Positions 1 to 7,183 of a stretch of 12,623 nucleotides of DNA are shown here, in pieces. This DNA is from an uncultured Paracoccaceae bacterium. GTDB taxonomy: Bacteria; Pseudomonadota; Alphaproteobacteria; Rhodobacterales; Rhodobacteraceae. A model generated the notes under the pieces. That model was given only the letters and a program-made list of their open reading frames with translations. It searched no databases and was not told the DNA's origin. Within the stretch, counting starts at the first letter, position 1, and the number at the start of each line of letters is the position of its first letter. Both the position numbers and the translations under genes were made by a program. Location: positions 1 to 12,623 of the forward strand of contig CALEZJ010000021.1 of assembly GCA_937927885.1 (NCBI GenBank), in the 5' to 3' direction.

Positions 1-170
1 AGCGAAGGGTGATGGACCGCCGCGCGCCGGTGGATGTTGGTGATGTGCAATTCGATCGCCGGGCCGGGAAACATCGTCAGCGCGTCCATGATCGGGACCG
101 AGGCAAAGGTCAGCCCGGCGGCGTTGAGGATGAGGGCAGCGGCCTCGGCCAGGCGGCAAAGCGTCAGGAT
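1..170 (-). pseudogene. Type II 3-dehydroquinate dehydratase-like fragment, N-terminal half missing, runs off the window
   Basis: Just after the permease stop, the minus strand in another frame reads like the C-terminal half of a type II (AroQ) dehydroquinase. ALILNAAGLTFASVPIMDAL matches the family stretch around INPGAYTHTSVALRDAL, and GPAIELHITNIHRR matches the active-site stretch around VEVHLSNIHARE, keeping the Glu and His of E-x-H. The family normally has about 60 residues before this point, including NGPNLNLLG and the catalytic Tyr. Here the frame is open only from 209, after a TGA at 210-212, it contains no ATG, GTG or TTG before the homology, and it overlaps the end of the permease gene. 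I infer a 5'-deleted remnant. The tail IHRRAAVHHPS is also eroded against the usual IHAREEFRHHS. The 3' end lies beyond position 1, so decay there cannot be judged. A functional short protein is possible but unlikely. Confidence 0.55.
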
Positions 171-964
171 TGCCCCTTGTGCCAGGGGATCGTCCAGCGT
201 TCGAGCGCGTCAACAAGGGTCGAAAAGGCATAGCCCAGCAGGGCGATCACCAGAAATCCCACATACATCGTGTCGACCCAGAACACGGTCCAGGCCCACC
301 AGATGCGATAGCCGATCCCCGAATCCGCGGTCGAGAATTCCACCGCAACCAGCAGGATCAGCGCGGTCCCCAGACAGATCCGAAGCCCGGTAAAGATGCC
401 CGGCAACGCGCCGGGGAGAGCGACCGAGACATAGGTCTTCAACCGCGACGCGCGCAGGTTTCGCGCAACCTCGAAATAGATCCGGGGCGTCGCCAGGACA
501 CCGGCAAAGGTATTGATGCTCATCAGGAAAAAGACGTTGATGGCGATGGTGACATATTTCGATGTCTCGCCCATGCCGAAGATCAGCAGCAGCAGCGGCA
601 ACAGCGCGATCTTCGGGATCGGGAACAGCGCGGCGATCAGCGGGTTGAAGGCGTCGCGGATCGGCCGGAACAATCCCATGGCCAGCCCGACCAGCACGCC
701 CGGAATGCCCCCCATGGCCAGCCCGATGCCGATGCGCTTCAGGCTGATCGCCAGATCGTTCCAGAACATCGCGGTCTGCGCCTGCGTCACCGCGGTGGTC
801 AGGATGGTGGTGGGCGCGGGAAAGAAGGCGGTGTTGATCGCCCCGGTCCGCGCGGCGGCTTCCCAGGCCAGCAGCAGCACCAGGGGCGAAATCAACCCGA
901 GGGGAACGCGCGAAAGGCCCCTGTGCCGTGGCTTGTCCGCGGCGATGGTGATGGTTCTGGCCAT
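164..964 (-). CDS. ABC transporter permease, SsuC/TauC (BPD_transp_1) type
   Basis: This 266-residue inner-membrane permease should form the homodimeric channel of an importer working with the ATPase and binding protein encoded just upstream. Hydrophobic segments appear at about residues 22-36, 77-97, 108-131, 137-157, 194-210 and 228-250, the six-helix layout of this family. The EAA loop that docks on the ATPase is clear at about 165-188 (EVARNLRASRL, then VALPGALP). The start ATG is 12 nt after the ATPase stop and is preceded by GAGGGG with a 6-nt spacer. Length is normal for SsuC/TauC/ThiX-like permeases. The closest characterised relatives carry sulfonates, taurine, nitrate or pyrimidine precursors, but no sulfonatase or similar gene is present here, so the substrate is open. 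Confidence 0.93.
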   Translation of the reverse strand: MARTITIAADKPRHRGLSRVPLGLISPLVLLLAWEAAARTGAINTAFFPAPTTILTTAVTQAQTAMFWNDLAISLKRIGIGLAMGGIPGVLVGLAMGLFRPIRDAFNPLIAALFPIPKIALLPLLLLIFGMGETSKYVTIAINVFFLMSINTFAGVLATPRIYFEVARNLRASRLKTYVSVALPGALPGIFTGLRICLGTALILLVAVEFSTADSGIGYRIWWAWTVFWVDTMYVGFLVIALLGYAFSTLVDALERWTIPWHKGQS

Positions 965-976
965 GGTTTTCCCCTC

Positions 977-1789
977 TCAGGCAGTGGCGCCGAGGCGTTG
1001 GCTTTCCTGCTGCCGGGCGGCTTCGACCTCGGTCCGCAGGGTTTCCCAAAGTTCAGCCGTCATCGCCGCGACTTCGGCCGTGCGGCGCAGCGCGATGGAA
1101 TCGCGGGGGCGGGGCAGCGTGATCTCCATGTTGCGGATGAACCGGCCGGGGGCCGAACTCATCACAACGACCCGGTCACCCAGCAGCACCGCTTCGTCGA
1201 GCCCATGCGTGATGAACACCACGGTCGAGCGGAATTCTTCCCACAACGACGCAAGTTCCTGCTGCATCAGAAGCTTGTTCTGCTCGTCCAGCGCGGCAAA
1301 GGGCTCGTCCATCAGCAGGATCTCGGGATTCGTGGCAAAGGCGCGGGCGATGGACAGCCGCTGCTTCATCCCGCCGGACAACTGGCCGGGGCGAAAGTCG
1401 CGAAAGGAATACAGTCCGGTCTTGTGCAGGAAATACTCCACCCGCTCGCGGCTTTCCGCGCCGCGCCAGGTGCCCGACGCCTGCAAACCATAGGCGGCGT
1501 TCTGCGCCACGGTCAGCCAGGGAAAGACCGATTCCTGCTGAAAGATCATTGCGGTCAGGGGGCGCGCGGGATCGTCGTGCCGCATCCGGATCGCCCCCGC
1601 CGTCGGGGTTTCCAACCCGGCCATCATGCGGATCAACGTGGACTTGCCGCATCCGGACGGGCCGACGATGCACAGGAACTCGCCCTGTCGAACACTCAGG
1701 TCCACCCCGTCGATGGCCCGGAACCCGCGAACCGGGTCGCCAAATACCTTGGCGACCCCTTCGACGGCGATTTTCGCGGCGACGTCCAT
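977..1789 (-). CDS. ABC transporter ATP-binding protein, SsuB/TauB type
   Basis: This is the ATPase of the importer, 270 residues from the start chosen here. Visible motifs are Walker A GPSGCGKST (43-51), the Q-loop at FQQ (83-85), signature LSGGM (137-141), Walker B ILLMDEP (157-163) with the D-loop ALD after it, and the switch His in FITHG (195). The frame is open further upstream to 1891, but that stretch overlaps the binding-protein gene and has no family similarity. The ATG at 1789 gives the usual N-terminus and overlaps the upstream stop by one base (TGATG), implying translational coupling. Its position between binding protein and permease assigns it to this importer. Residues from about 235 onward form the usual variable tail. 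Confidence 0.94.
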   Translation of the reverse strand: MDVAAKIAVEGVAKVFGDPVRGFRAIDGVDLSVRQGEFLCIVGPSGCGKSTLIRMMAGLETPTAGAIRMRHDDPARPLTAMIFQQESVFPWLTVAQNAAYGLQASGTWRGAESRERVEYFLHKTGLYSFRDFRPGQLSGGMKQRLSIARAFATNPEILLMDEPFAALDEQNKLLMQQELASLWEEFRSTVVFITHGLDEAVLLGDRVVVMSSAPGRFIRNMEITLPRPRDSIALRRTAEVAAMTAELWETLRTEVEAARQQESQRLGATA

Positions 1790-2775
1790 CACCGCGCGAT
1801 CGCCTGTTGCAGCAACCCGGTGTTGACGAAATTCGCCAGTTCGGGGGGCTGCGGAATCAGGCCGGCGGCGATCAGCGTCTCCATCTGCCAACGCAGACCA
1901 AAGTCACCGTCCACATTGACGCTCAGCGATTCCGAGGCCGTGCCCAGGGCGATGCGTTCATAGACGCCGGGATCCCGGGCGGGGACATGCGCATGGTAGA
2001 TCGCGGCAATCTCGGCGCGGCCTTCGGGTGTCGTCAGGGCCTCGCGGATCCAGGAATTGGTCCGGTGATAGGCACGCAGGAACCGCACCGCCAGATCGGG
2101 GTCCTGCATCATGCGGTCGGCAAAGACGACAAAGGCCTGCGACGTGCCCGGCATCACTTCCGAGGCGCGCACCAGCACGCTGCCGCTGCCCGCCTCGACG
2201 ACCATCGACAGGAACGGCTCCAGCATGATTGCGGCGTCGATGGCGCCATTGGTCAGCGCGGGAACCATGTCGGGTGCAGGCATCGCCACCATTGACACCT
2301 GCTCCCGGTCAAGACCGGACTGACGCAGGTATTCGTTGACGATCATGTCCAGGATCTGTCCCGGCGCCGTGACGGCGATGGTGCGCCCCGCCAGATCGGC
2401 ACCGGTTTCGATCCCGCTGCCCGCCCGCACGACCAGCGCGGTCGGATCACCGCCCGGCGCGTCCGGTTCGATGGTCAGTCCCTCTGCAACGATGGTGAAC
2501 CCCGCGCCGCGCGCCATGGCGTTGAACAACGCCGCCCCCGAGGAAGTCACCGCCACATCGACCTGCCCGGTGGCGACCGCCGGGGCGATTTCGGACCCCG
2601 ACCGGAAGAACACCGACTCCAGCGTGATCCCTTCCTCGGCAAAGACCCCCTTGTCCATGCCGACAAACACCTGCATCGGCACCCGTAGGCTGCCGAATTG
2701 CAGGGTGTCCTGCGCGGCGGCGCTCCAGCCCAGGGTCGTCAGGACCAGGGTCAAGGCCAAAGAACGAAATCGCAT
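1789..2775 (-). CDS. Periplasmic substrate-binding protein, NMT1/SsuA/TauA-like
   Basis: This 328-residue solute-binding protein should capture the substrate in the periplasm and hand it to the permease. It has a Sec signal peptide: MRFRSL basic start, hydrophobic core at about 6-17, and an AAA site giving cleavage near A21/Q22. There is no lipobox Cys, so it should be soluble. The mature protein shows the NMT1/SsuA pattern: VGMDKGVFAEEGITLE near the start, GQVDVAVTS, LAGRTIAVTAPG, NGAIDAAIMLEPF and a hinge-spanning C-terminal part. It has a very strong ribosome binding site (GGGAGGA, 5-nt spacer) after a 39-nt gap from the upstream lyase gene, fitting the high expression usual for binding proteins. 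The ligand class cannot be told from sequence, because the family covers sulfonates, pyrimidines, nitrate, phthalate-like acids and others. Confidence 0.92.
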   Translation of the reverse strand: MRFRSLALTLVLTTLGWSAAAQDTLQFGSLRVPMQVFVGMDKGVFAEEGITLESVFFRSGSEIAPAVATGQVDVAVTSSGAALFNAMARGAGFTIVAEGLTIEPDAPGGDPTALVVRAGSGIETGADLAGRTIAVTAPGQILDMIVNEYLRQSGLDREQVSMVAMPAPDMVPALTNGAIDAAIMLEPFLSMVVEAGSGSVLVRASEVMPGTSQAFVVFADRMMQDPDLAVRFLRAYHRTNSWIREALTTPEGRAEIAAIYHAHVPARDPGVYERIALGTASESLSVNVDGDFGLRWQMETLIAAGLIPQPPELANFVNTGLLQQAIAR

Positions 2776-2814
2776 GGTAGTCCTCCCTTTCTGTGACGGA
2801 ACCTGTCCGTCGGA

Positions 2815-3834
2815 TCACATCGGATTGCGGCCGATGAAGAACGCGCGCAGCGGCTCCATCGACGGGTTCAGCCCCGCGTCGACCTGAGCCTTGCGCAGCG
2901 CCAGCATCTGGGCGTCATGGATGCGCTGCGTCGGCATGCGCAGCGGCCCGCCGTTGTAGCCCTGCAACCAGCCCTGGTATTTCCAGACATAGCGGTTGAT
3001 GAAATGCCCGCCGTGCATCTGCTGGGCGATCATGCCCTTGACCTTGCGCGCCGTGTGCATGCGCCAATAGATCTCGGTCGCGGCGTCGAACTTGCCTTCG
3101 CGCAGCAGGGTGAACACCTGCGGAATCAGCGGACCCCAGAATTCGTGATCCGACGTGGCCGACAACTGAATCGGCATCAACTGGGCCAGCGGGATCAACT
3201 CGCCCTCGATGGGCATCGAGATGACGACCTCGTCACCGAACAGGCGCTGGCACTCGATCACGCTCTGGATCGACGGAAACCCGCCCTCGGCCTTGATCGC
3301 GGCGATGTTGGGGCAGGCGTCGATCAGGCGGCGGATCAGGCGCGCCGGAATGTCCGAGGGGTGAATGCGCGGTGAAAATCCCCAAAGGAACATCGGGAAC
3401 AGCATCACGGCGAGGTTCGTCGCGTCACACAGCGCCTTGGTATAGTCAAAGATCTCGTCCTCGGTTTCCGGATAGAAGGCAGGCGGATAGGACAGCAGCA
3501 CGAATTCCGCCCCCGCGGCCTCGGCGCGCTGGATCGCCTCGATGTTCTCGGCCAGCGTGTTCCAGCTGGCGTGATGCGTAACCACCAGCCTGTCGCCTGC
3601 CTCGGCCTTCATGATGCGGATCATCTCGATGTATTCGGGCAAGGTGATTGCCACCTCGCTCACCGCCAGCGACCCGATGAACCCGTGTTCGACGGCCAGG
3701 CGCGTGTCATGGCGGATCGCGGTTTCGTTCAGCCGCGTCAGGTCGTTCGAAAAGGACGGGATGGTGCAATTGACCACGCCGACCAGGGTCTGCCGCGCCC
3801 AGGCACGGGCTTCGTTGCGTGTATAGCGTGCCAT
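2815..3834 (-). CDS. Dihydrodipicolinate synthase/N-acetylneuraminate lyase family protein (divergent lyase or aldolase)
   Basis: A 339-residue (beta/alpha)8-barrel class I aldolase-family protein, longer than the usual 290-300. The Schiff-base lysine is K181 in NIAAIKAEGG, and LLSYPPAFYP (113-122) aligns with the strand that carries the active-site Tyr. The signature GTTGE region is replaced by SLAVSE (55-60), so the Thr pair of classical DapA is absent. The C-terminus from about 265 is an extra region rich in aromatic and Met residues. It is therefore not a lysine-biosynthesis DapA. It more likely cleaves, dehydrates or deaminates a keto acid, and the next enzyme would oxidise a semialdehyde product. 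The ATG at 3834 lies 4 nt after the dehydrogenase stop. The frame is open for another 40 codons upstream, but these overlap that gene and look non-native. The specific reaction is unknown. Confidence 0.85.
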   Translation of the reverse strand: MARYTRNEARAWARQTLVGVVNCTIPSFSNDLTRLNETAIRHDTRLAVEHGFIGSLAVSEVAITLPEYIEMIRIMKAEAGDRLVVTHHASWNTLAENIEAIQRAEAAGAEFVLLSYPPAFYPETEDEIFDYTKALCDATNLAVMLFPMFLWGFSPRIHPSDIPARLIRRLIDACPNIAAIKAEGGFPSIQSVIECQRLFGDEVVISMPIEGELIPLAQLMPIQLSATSDHEFWGPLIPQVFTLLREGKFDAATEIYWRMHTARKVKGMIAQQMHGGHFINRYVWKYQGWLQGYNGGPLRMPTQRIHDAQMLALRKAQVDAGLNPSMEPLRAFFIGRNPM

Positions 3835-3838
3835 TCGA

Positions 3839-5329
3839 TTACCCCAGCAAGGTTTCACCCGCGCCGTTCCAGGCGAGGTATTTCTGTTCCAGATACTCGT
3901 CGATGCCATAGACCGACCCCTCGCGGCCGATCCCGGACTGCTTGATGCCGCCAAAGGGGGCGACCTCGTTTGAAATCAGGCCGGTATTGATCCCCACCAT
4001 GCCCGCTTCGATCGCCGCGCCGACCCGCCAGAGGCGCGCCGCATCGCGCGAAAAGAGATAGGCCGCCAACCCGTACTCCGTGGCATTGGCCAGGGCGACG
4101 GCTTCGGCCTCGGCCTCGAACCGGATGACCGGGGCAACGGGACCAAAGGTTTCCTCGGCGGTGATGCGCATGGATTGCGTGACATCGGCCAGAACCGTGG
4201 GCTGAAAGAACAGCGGCCCGCGATTGTGCGAGGCCCCGCCGCAGACCACCCGCGCGCCCTGCGCCACGGCGTCGGCAATGTGCTCGCGCACCTTGTCGAC
4301 CGCGGCGGGGTCGATCAGGGGGCCTTGCTGCACGCCCTCCTCGAACCCGTCGCCGACCTTCAGCGCCCGCACCTTTTCGGCCAGTCGCGCGACAAAGGCG
4401 TCATGGATGCCCGCCTGCACATAGGCGCGGTTGGCGCTGATGCAGGCCTGCCCGGTGTTGCGATACTTGGTGGCGATATAGCCATCGACCGCGACCTCCA
4501 GATCTGCATCGTCAAAGACGAGCAGCGGCGCGTTGCCACCCAGTTCCATCGAGACCTTCTTCACCGTCGCCGCGGTTTGCGCCAGCAGCAGGCGCCCGAC
4601 CTCGGTCGAACCGGTAAAGGTCAGCTTGCGGATCACGGGGTTGGTGGCCAGTTCGGTGCCAACCACCCCCGCACGACCCAGAACCACGCTGAACACCCCG
4701 TCCGGCAGACCCGCGCGCTGCGCCAGTTCGGCCAAGGCCAGCGCGGTCAGCGGCGTCTGGCTCGCGGGCTTCACCACCATGGTGCACCCTGCCGCCAGCG
4801 CCGGCGCGGCCTTTCGCGTGATCATGGCGGCGGGAAAGTTCCACGGCGTGATCGCGGCGCAAACGCCGACGGGCTCCTTCAGCACCACGATCCGCCGCCC
4901 CGCCTCCGGCGCGGCCATCACATCGCCCTTGATGCGCTTGGCCTCCTCGGCGAACCATTCCACAAAGGACGCGGCATAGGCCACTTCTCCCCGCGCCTCG
5001 GCCAGCGGCTTGCCTTCCTCCAGCACGATCAGCCGCGCAAGGTCCTCGGCATGCCGGGTGATCAGGTCGAACCAGCGGCGCAGCACGATCGCCCGCGCCT
5101 TTGGCGGACGGTGGCGCCAGTCGCGTTGGGCGACGGCGGCGGCGCCAATGGCATCCCGCACCTGCGCGGCGTCAAGGCGGGGCAGCACGGCCAGAACCTG
5201 CCCGTCGGCCGGGTTGACCAGCGGCGCCGCGCCATCCTTGCCCTGCGTGATCCACTGCCCGGCGACAAACGCGCCGCAGCGCCAGAGGCCGGGGTCATCC
5301 AGTCGGCTCTGTGGGGCGGATGCGGTCAT
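3839..5329 (-). CDS. NAD(P)-dependent aldehyde dehydrogenase, succinate-semialdehyde dehydrogenase (GabD) type
   Basis: A 496-residue cytosolic aldehyde dehydrogenase. Family marks are TPWNFP with N164, cofactor-binding KPASQTP, FTGSTEVG, catalytic general base E262 in MELGGNAP, and nucleophile C296 in NTGQACISANR. The GQxCxxANR form is typical of GabD-like enzymes acting on succinate, glutarate or similar acid semialdehydes. The reaction would be oxidation of an acid semialdehyde to the dicarboxylate with NAD(P)+. The ATG at 5329 overlaps the upstream stop as ATGA; an open extension of 23 codons to 5398 lies inside the upstream gene and was rejected. Its place just before the lyase gene suggests that it consumes the lyase product. 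Related ALDHs such as alpha-ketoglutarate-semialdehyde dehydrogenase cannot be excluded as the true activity. Confidence 0.92.
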   Translation of the reverse strand: MTASAPQSRLDDPGLWRCGAFVAGQWITQGKDGAAPLVNPADGQVLAVLPRLDAAQVRDAIGAAAVAQRDWRHRPPKARAIVLRRWFDLITRHAEDLARLIVLEEGKPLAEARGEVAYAASFVEWFAEEAKRIKGDVMAAPEAGRRIVVLKEPVGVCAAITPWNFPAAMITRKAAPALAAGCTMVVKPASQTPLTALALAELAQRAGLPDGVFSVVLGRAGVVGTELATNPVIRKLTFTGSTEVGRLLLAQTAATVKKVSMELGGNAPLLVFDDADLEVAVDGYIATKYRNTGQACISANRAYVQAGIHDAFVARLAEKVRALKVGDGFEEGVQQGPLIDPAAVDKVREHIADAVAQGARVVCGGASHNRGPLFFQPTVLADVTQSMRITAEETFGPVAPVIRFEAEAEAVALANATEYGLAAYLFSRDAARLWRVGAAIEAGMVGINTGLISNEVAPFGGIKQSGIGREGSVYGIDEYLEQKYLAWNGAGETLLG

Positions 5330-6339
5330 TTCAACACCGGCCGAATGGTGTCGGGCAGGATCTGTCCCAGTCCCAGCGCCGCCGCGCGGTGAAAGCACAT
5401 GGCCGCAACGGCCAGATCCTGAAGCGCCGCACCGACCGATTTGTAGACGGCAATCTGCGCCGGGTCGCTGCGCCCCGGGTGGCGCCCGCCGATCAGGTCG
5501 CTCAAGGGCACGATGCGATCCGCCAGATCCAGCCCCGCCGCCCGGGCCGCGATCAGGTCGCCCGTGTCATGCGCGACCTCGTCGGGCATGTCGGCGACGA
5601 TCAGCGCGGCGCGCTCCAGTGTCCTTGGGTCCAGTTCGCGCTGTTCAGGCAGGGTCGACCCGATCGAGGCCACCACCGCACCCGGCGCCAGCCAGTCGCC
5701 ATGAAACAGGGGCTGTTCGTTGCGGGCGCGGGCGGCACAGATCAGCGCCTCGGCCCCGCCTTGCAGCACGGCGCGGGCGCTGTCCTGCGGTCGGATCGAC
5801 AGTCCCAGATCGGCCATGTCCCGGACAAAGGCCGCGCGGCTGTCGGGGTTTGGGCTGAAGACATCGACCGAGGCGAGCGGCCGCACCGCCGCCAGCGCCC
5901 GCAGATGGTTGCGGGCCTCGAACCCGGTGCCCAGCAGGCCCAGCCGGATCGGGCCCGGCGCGCACAACGCGTCCAGCGCCAGCGCCGTGGTCGCCGCGGT
6001 TCGAAAGCCGGTGATCGCATTCCCGTCGAGCAGCGCGCGCAGTTCCACGCTCTCCTGATCGAACAGCGGGATCAGATAGCTGGCGCGGCGGTTGCGGATA
6101 TTCGCCGCAATCATCTTAGCCCCCATCAATCCGCCATCGGGTGCGATGCCGGTCAGGGTGCGCAGCCACAGGCCCTTGCCGCGCGCCATGCTGCGCGGGG
6201 GAAACATCGCCGTGTCAACCGACCCGCCATAGGCCGCGCGCAGGGCCGCGATGGCCTCCGCCCAGTCAAAGGCGGATTGCACGGCATCGCTGCCCAGAAA
6301 CAGCGTCGGTTGGCCAGGCTCGGCCAGACTCTCGGCCAT
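5326..6339 (-). CDS. Ornithine cyclodeaminase/mu-crystallin family NAD(P)-dependent oxidoreductase
   Basis: First gene of the leftward operon, 337 residues. The Rossmann motif GTGFEA (137-142) follows LGLL, and substrate-side residues K75 (MGAKMIA) and R113 (AITGFRTAA) match the family. The segment IGSTLPEQREL has T229 where ornithine cyclodeaminase has its catalytic Asp (GGDCPG). I therefore infer a ketimine/imine reductase or amino-acid dehydrogenase rather than true ornithine cyclisation. Three in-frame ATGs exist at 6366, 6354 and 6339. The one at 6339 has GAGGA with a 6-nt spacer and gives a family-like N-terminus. The one at 6354 has GGGGG with a 5-nt spacer and is a fair alternative. 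The 3' end overlaps the dehydrogenase start by 4 nt. Control by the divergent GntR regulator is likely. Confidence 0.87.
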   Translation of the reverse strand: MAESLAEPGQPTLFLGSDAVQSAFDWAEAIAALRAAYGGSVDTAMFPPRSMARGKGLWLRTLTGIAPDGGLMGAKMIAANIRNRRASYLIPLFDQESVELRALLDGNAITGFRTAATTALALDALCAPGPIRLGLLGTGFEARNHLRALAAVRPLASVDVFSPNPDSRAAFVRDMADLGLSIRPQDSARAVLQGGAEALICAARARNEQPLFHGDWLAPGAVVASIGSTLPEQRELDPRTLERAALIVADMPDEVAHDTGDLIAARAAGLDLADRIVPLSDLIGGRHPGRSDPAQIAVYKSVGAALQDLAVAAMCFHRAAALGLGQILPDTIRPVLK

Positions 6340-6379
6340 CTTGCGTCCTCGCATCAATTCCCCCATTTGGAGGCCTGTT

Positions 6380-6404
6380 AATGGTAAGATTGATGCGTGT
6401 CAAT
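6380..6404 (-). promoter_or_regulatory. Candidate promoter and GntR operator for the leftward operon (perfect inverted repeat)
   Basis: ATTGA-N6-TCAAT is a perfect inverted repeat at 6389-6404. On the minus strand its right arm forms a perfect TTGACA (-35-like, 6398-6403). A 17-nt spacer then leads to a weak -10 (TAACAG), so the -10 call is doubtful. The repeat lies in the roughly 130-nt spacer between the GntR gene and the operon it probably controls, where a FadR/FCD-type dimer would bind. Overlap with the -35 box suggests repression relieved by an inducer. The sequence shows the repeat and the box; the regulator assignment is inference. Confidence 0.45.
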
Positions 6405-6469
6405 ATGGCTAAAGATGCGCTTGAGCGGCCAGCGGGCAAAGGCTACAACCGCAGCAAAGGAGAATGGCG

Positions 6470-7123
6470 GTGGCGGATGATCTTGCCCGTTTGCGGGCCC
6501 ATATCGCGGAATGCACCGCGCGCGGCGAAGAGCAGCTCGCGCCCGAGCCGCGTCTGGCCGAGGAAATCGGCGTGTCGCGCGGGCGGTTGCGCACCCTGCT
6601 CAAGCGGCTGGAGGACGAGGGGCTTATCTGGCGCCATGTCGGCAAGGGAACCTTCATCGGCCAGCGCGACCTCAGCGCACAGACACCGGGCTGGGCGGCC
6701 GACATCAGCCTCGGCGACATCATGGCCGCGCGTCAGGTGCTCGAACCACAGCTCGCCGCGCAGGCCGCCATCGCCGCGCGCCCCGCCGACCTTGCCGCGA
6801 TGGAACGTTGCCTGGCCGACATGGAGGCGTCGCAATCCTATGCGCAATGGAAACTGCTGGACGAGCGCCTGCACCGGCTGATCGCCGAGGCGACGCGCAA
6901 CGATCTGCTTCTGGTGCTCTATGACACGCTGCGCCGACAGGGGCGCGCCGGGCTCGATACGCGGCTGGGGGCGGTGTTCGGGCAGGAAAACGCGCCCAGT
7001 GCCACCAATGCCCAGCACCGCGCCATCCTCGATGCCGTCTCCTCGGGCGATCCGGCCATGGCCGAACGGGCCATGCGCGACCATCTTTCGGCGGTGCGGG
7101 CAAAACTGTTCGGCCTGCGGTGA
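6470..7123 (+). CDS. GntR-family transcriptional regulator, FCD (FadR-like) subgroup
   Basis: 217 residues from a GTG start. The N-terminal winged helix lies at about 5-63: LAPEPRLAEEIGVSRGRLR is the helix-turn-helix and HVGKGTFIG the wing. The C-terminal all-helical FCD ligand domain lies at about 78-212. Its likely metal/ligand set D131, H135 (DERLH), H183 and H205 is all present, so it should bind a carboxylate effector through a metal. AAAGGAG (6456-6462) is only 1 nt from an in-frame ATG at 6464 but 7 nt from this GTG, so GTG is the better start; using ATG adds two residues. It is divergent from the cyclodeaminase-to-permease operon and probably represses it. Its 3' end converges on the IclR gene. 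Confidence 0.9.
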   Translation: MADDLARLRAHIAECTARGEEQLAPEPRLAEEIGVSRGRLRTLLKRLEDEGLIWRHVGKGTFIGQRDLSAQTPGWAADISLGDIMAARQVLEPQLAAQAAIAARPADLAAMERCLADMEASQSYAQWKLLDERLHRLIAEATRNDLLLVLYDTLRRQGRAGLDTRLGAVFGQENAPSATNAQHRAILDAVSSGDPAMAERAMRDHLSAVRAKLFGLR

Positions 7124-7183
7124 TCCGGGCGCGACCGGGCAACAGGCAGACCGGACGACCTCATCCCCTCGGGCCGGACCGCG
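7124..7183. other. Short convergent intergenic gap between the GntR and IclR genes
   Basis: Sixty bases separate the two converging stop codons. The only visible structure is an imperfect CCGG-based stem at about 7151-7176 with a bulge and no T-run on either side, which I do not call a terminator. No small gene or other signal is seen. Confidence 0.4.

Noticed and set aside
170..1963. 597-codon open frame on the plus strand
   Set aside because: It is antisense to the permease, ATPase and binding-protein genes, is rich in Arg, Gly, Gln, Asp and His as expected from reversed GC-rich codons, and has no recognisable domain.
2815..3834. Calling the lyase a lysine-biosynthesis dapA
   Set aside because: The GTTGE motif is missing, the protein is longer than DapA, and the operon context is catabolic.
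5330..5398. N-terminal extension of the aldehyde dehydrogenase
   Set aside because: These 23 codons overlap the upstream gene and lack family similarity. The ATG at 5329 overlaps the upstream stop as ATGA and fits the family N-terminus.
7151..7176. Possible terminator hairpin between the converging regulator genes
   Set aside because: The CCGG stem is short and bulged, and neither strand has a following T-run.
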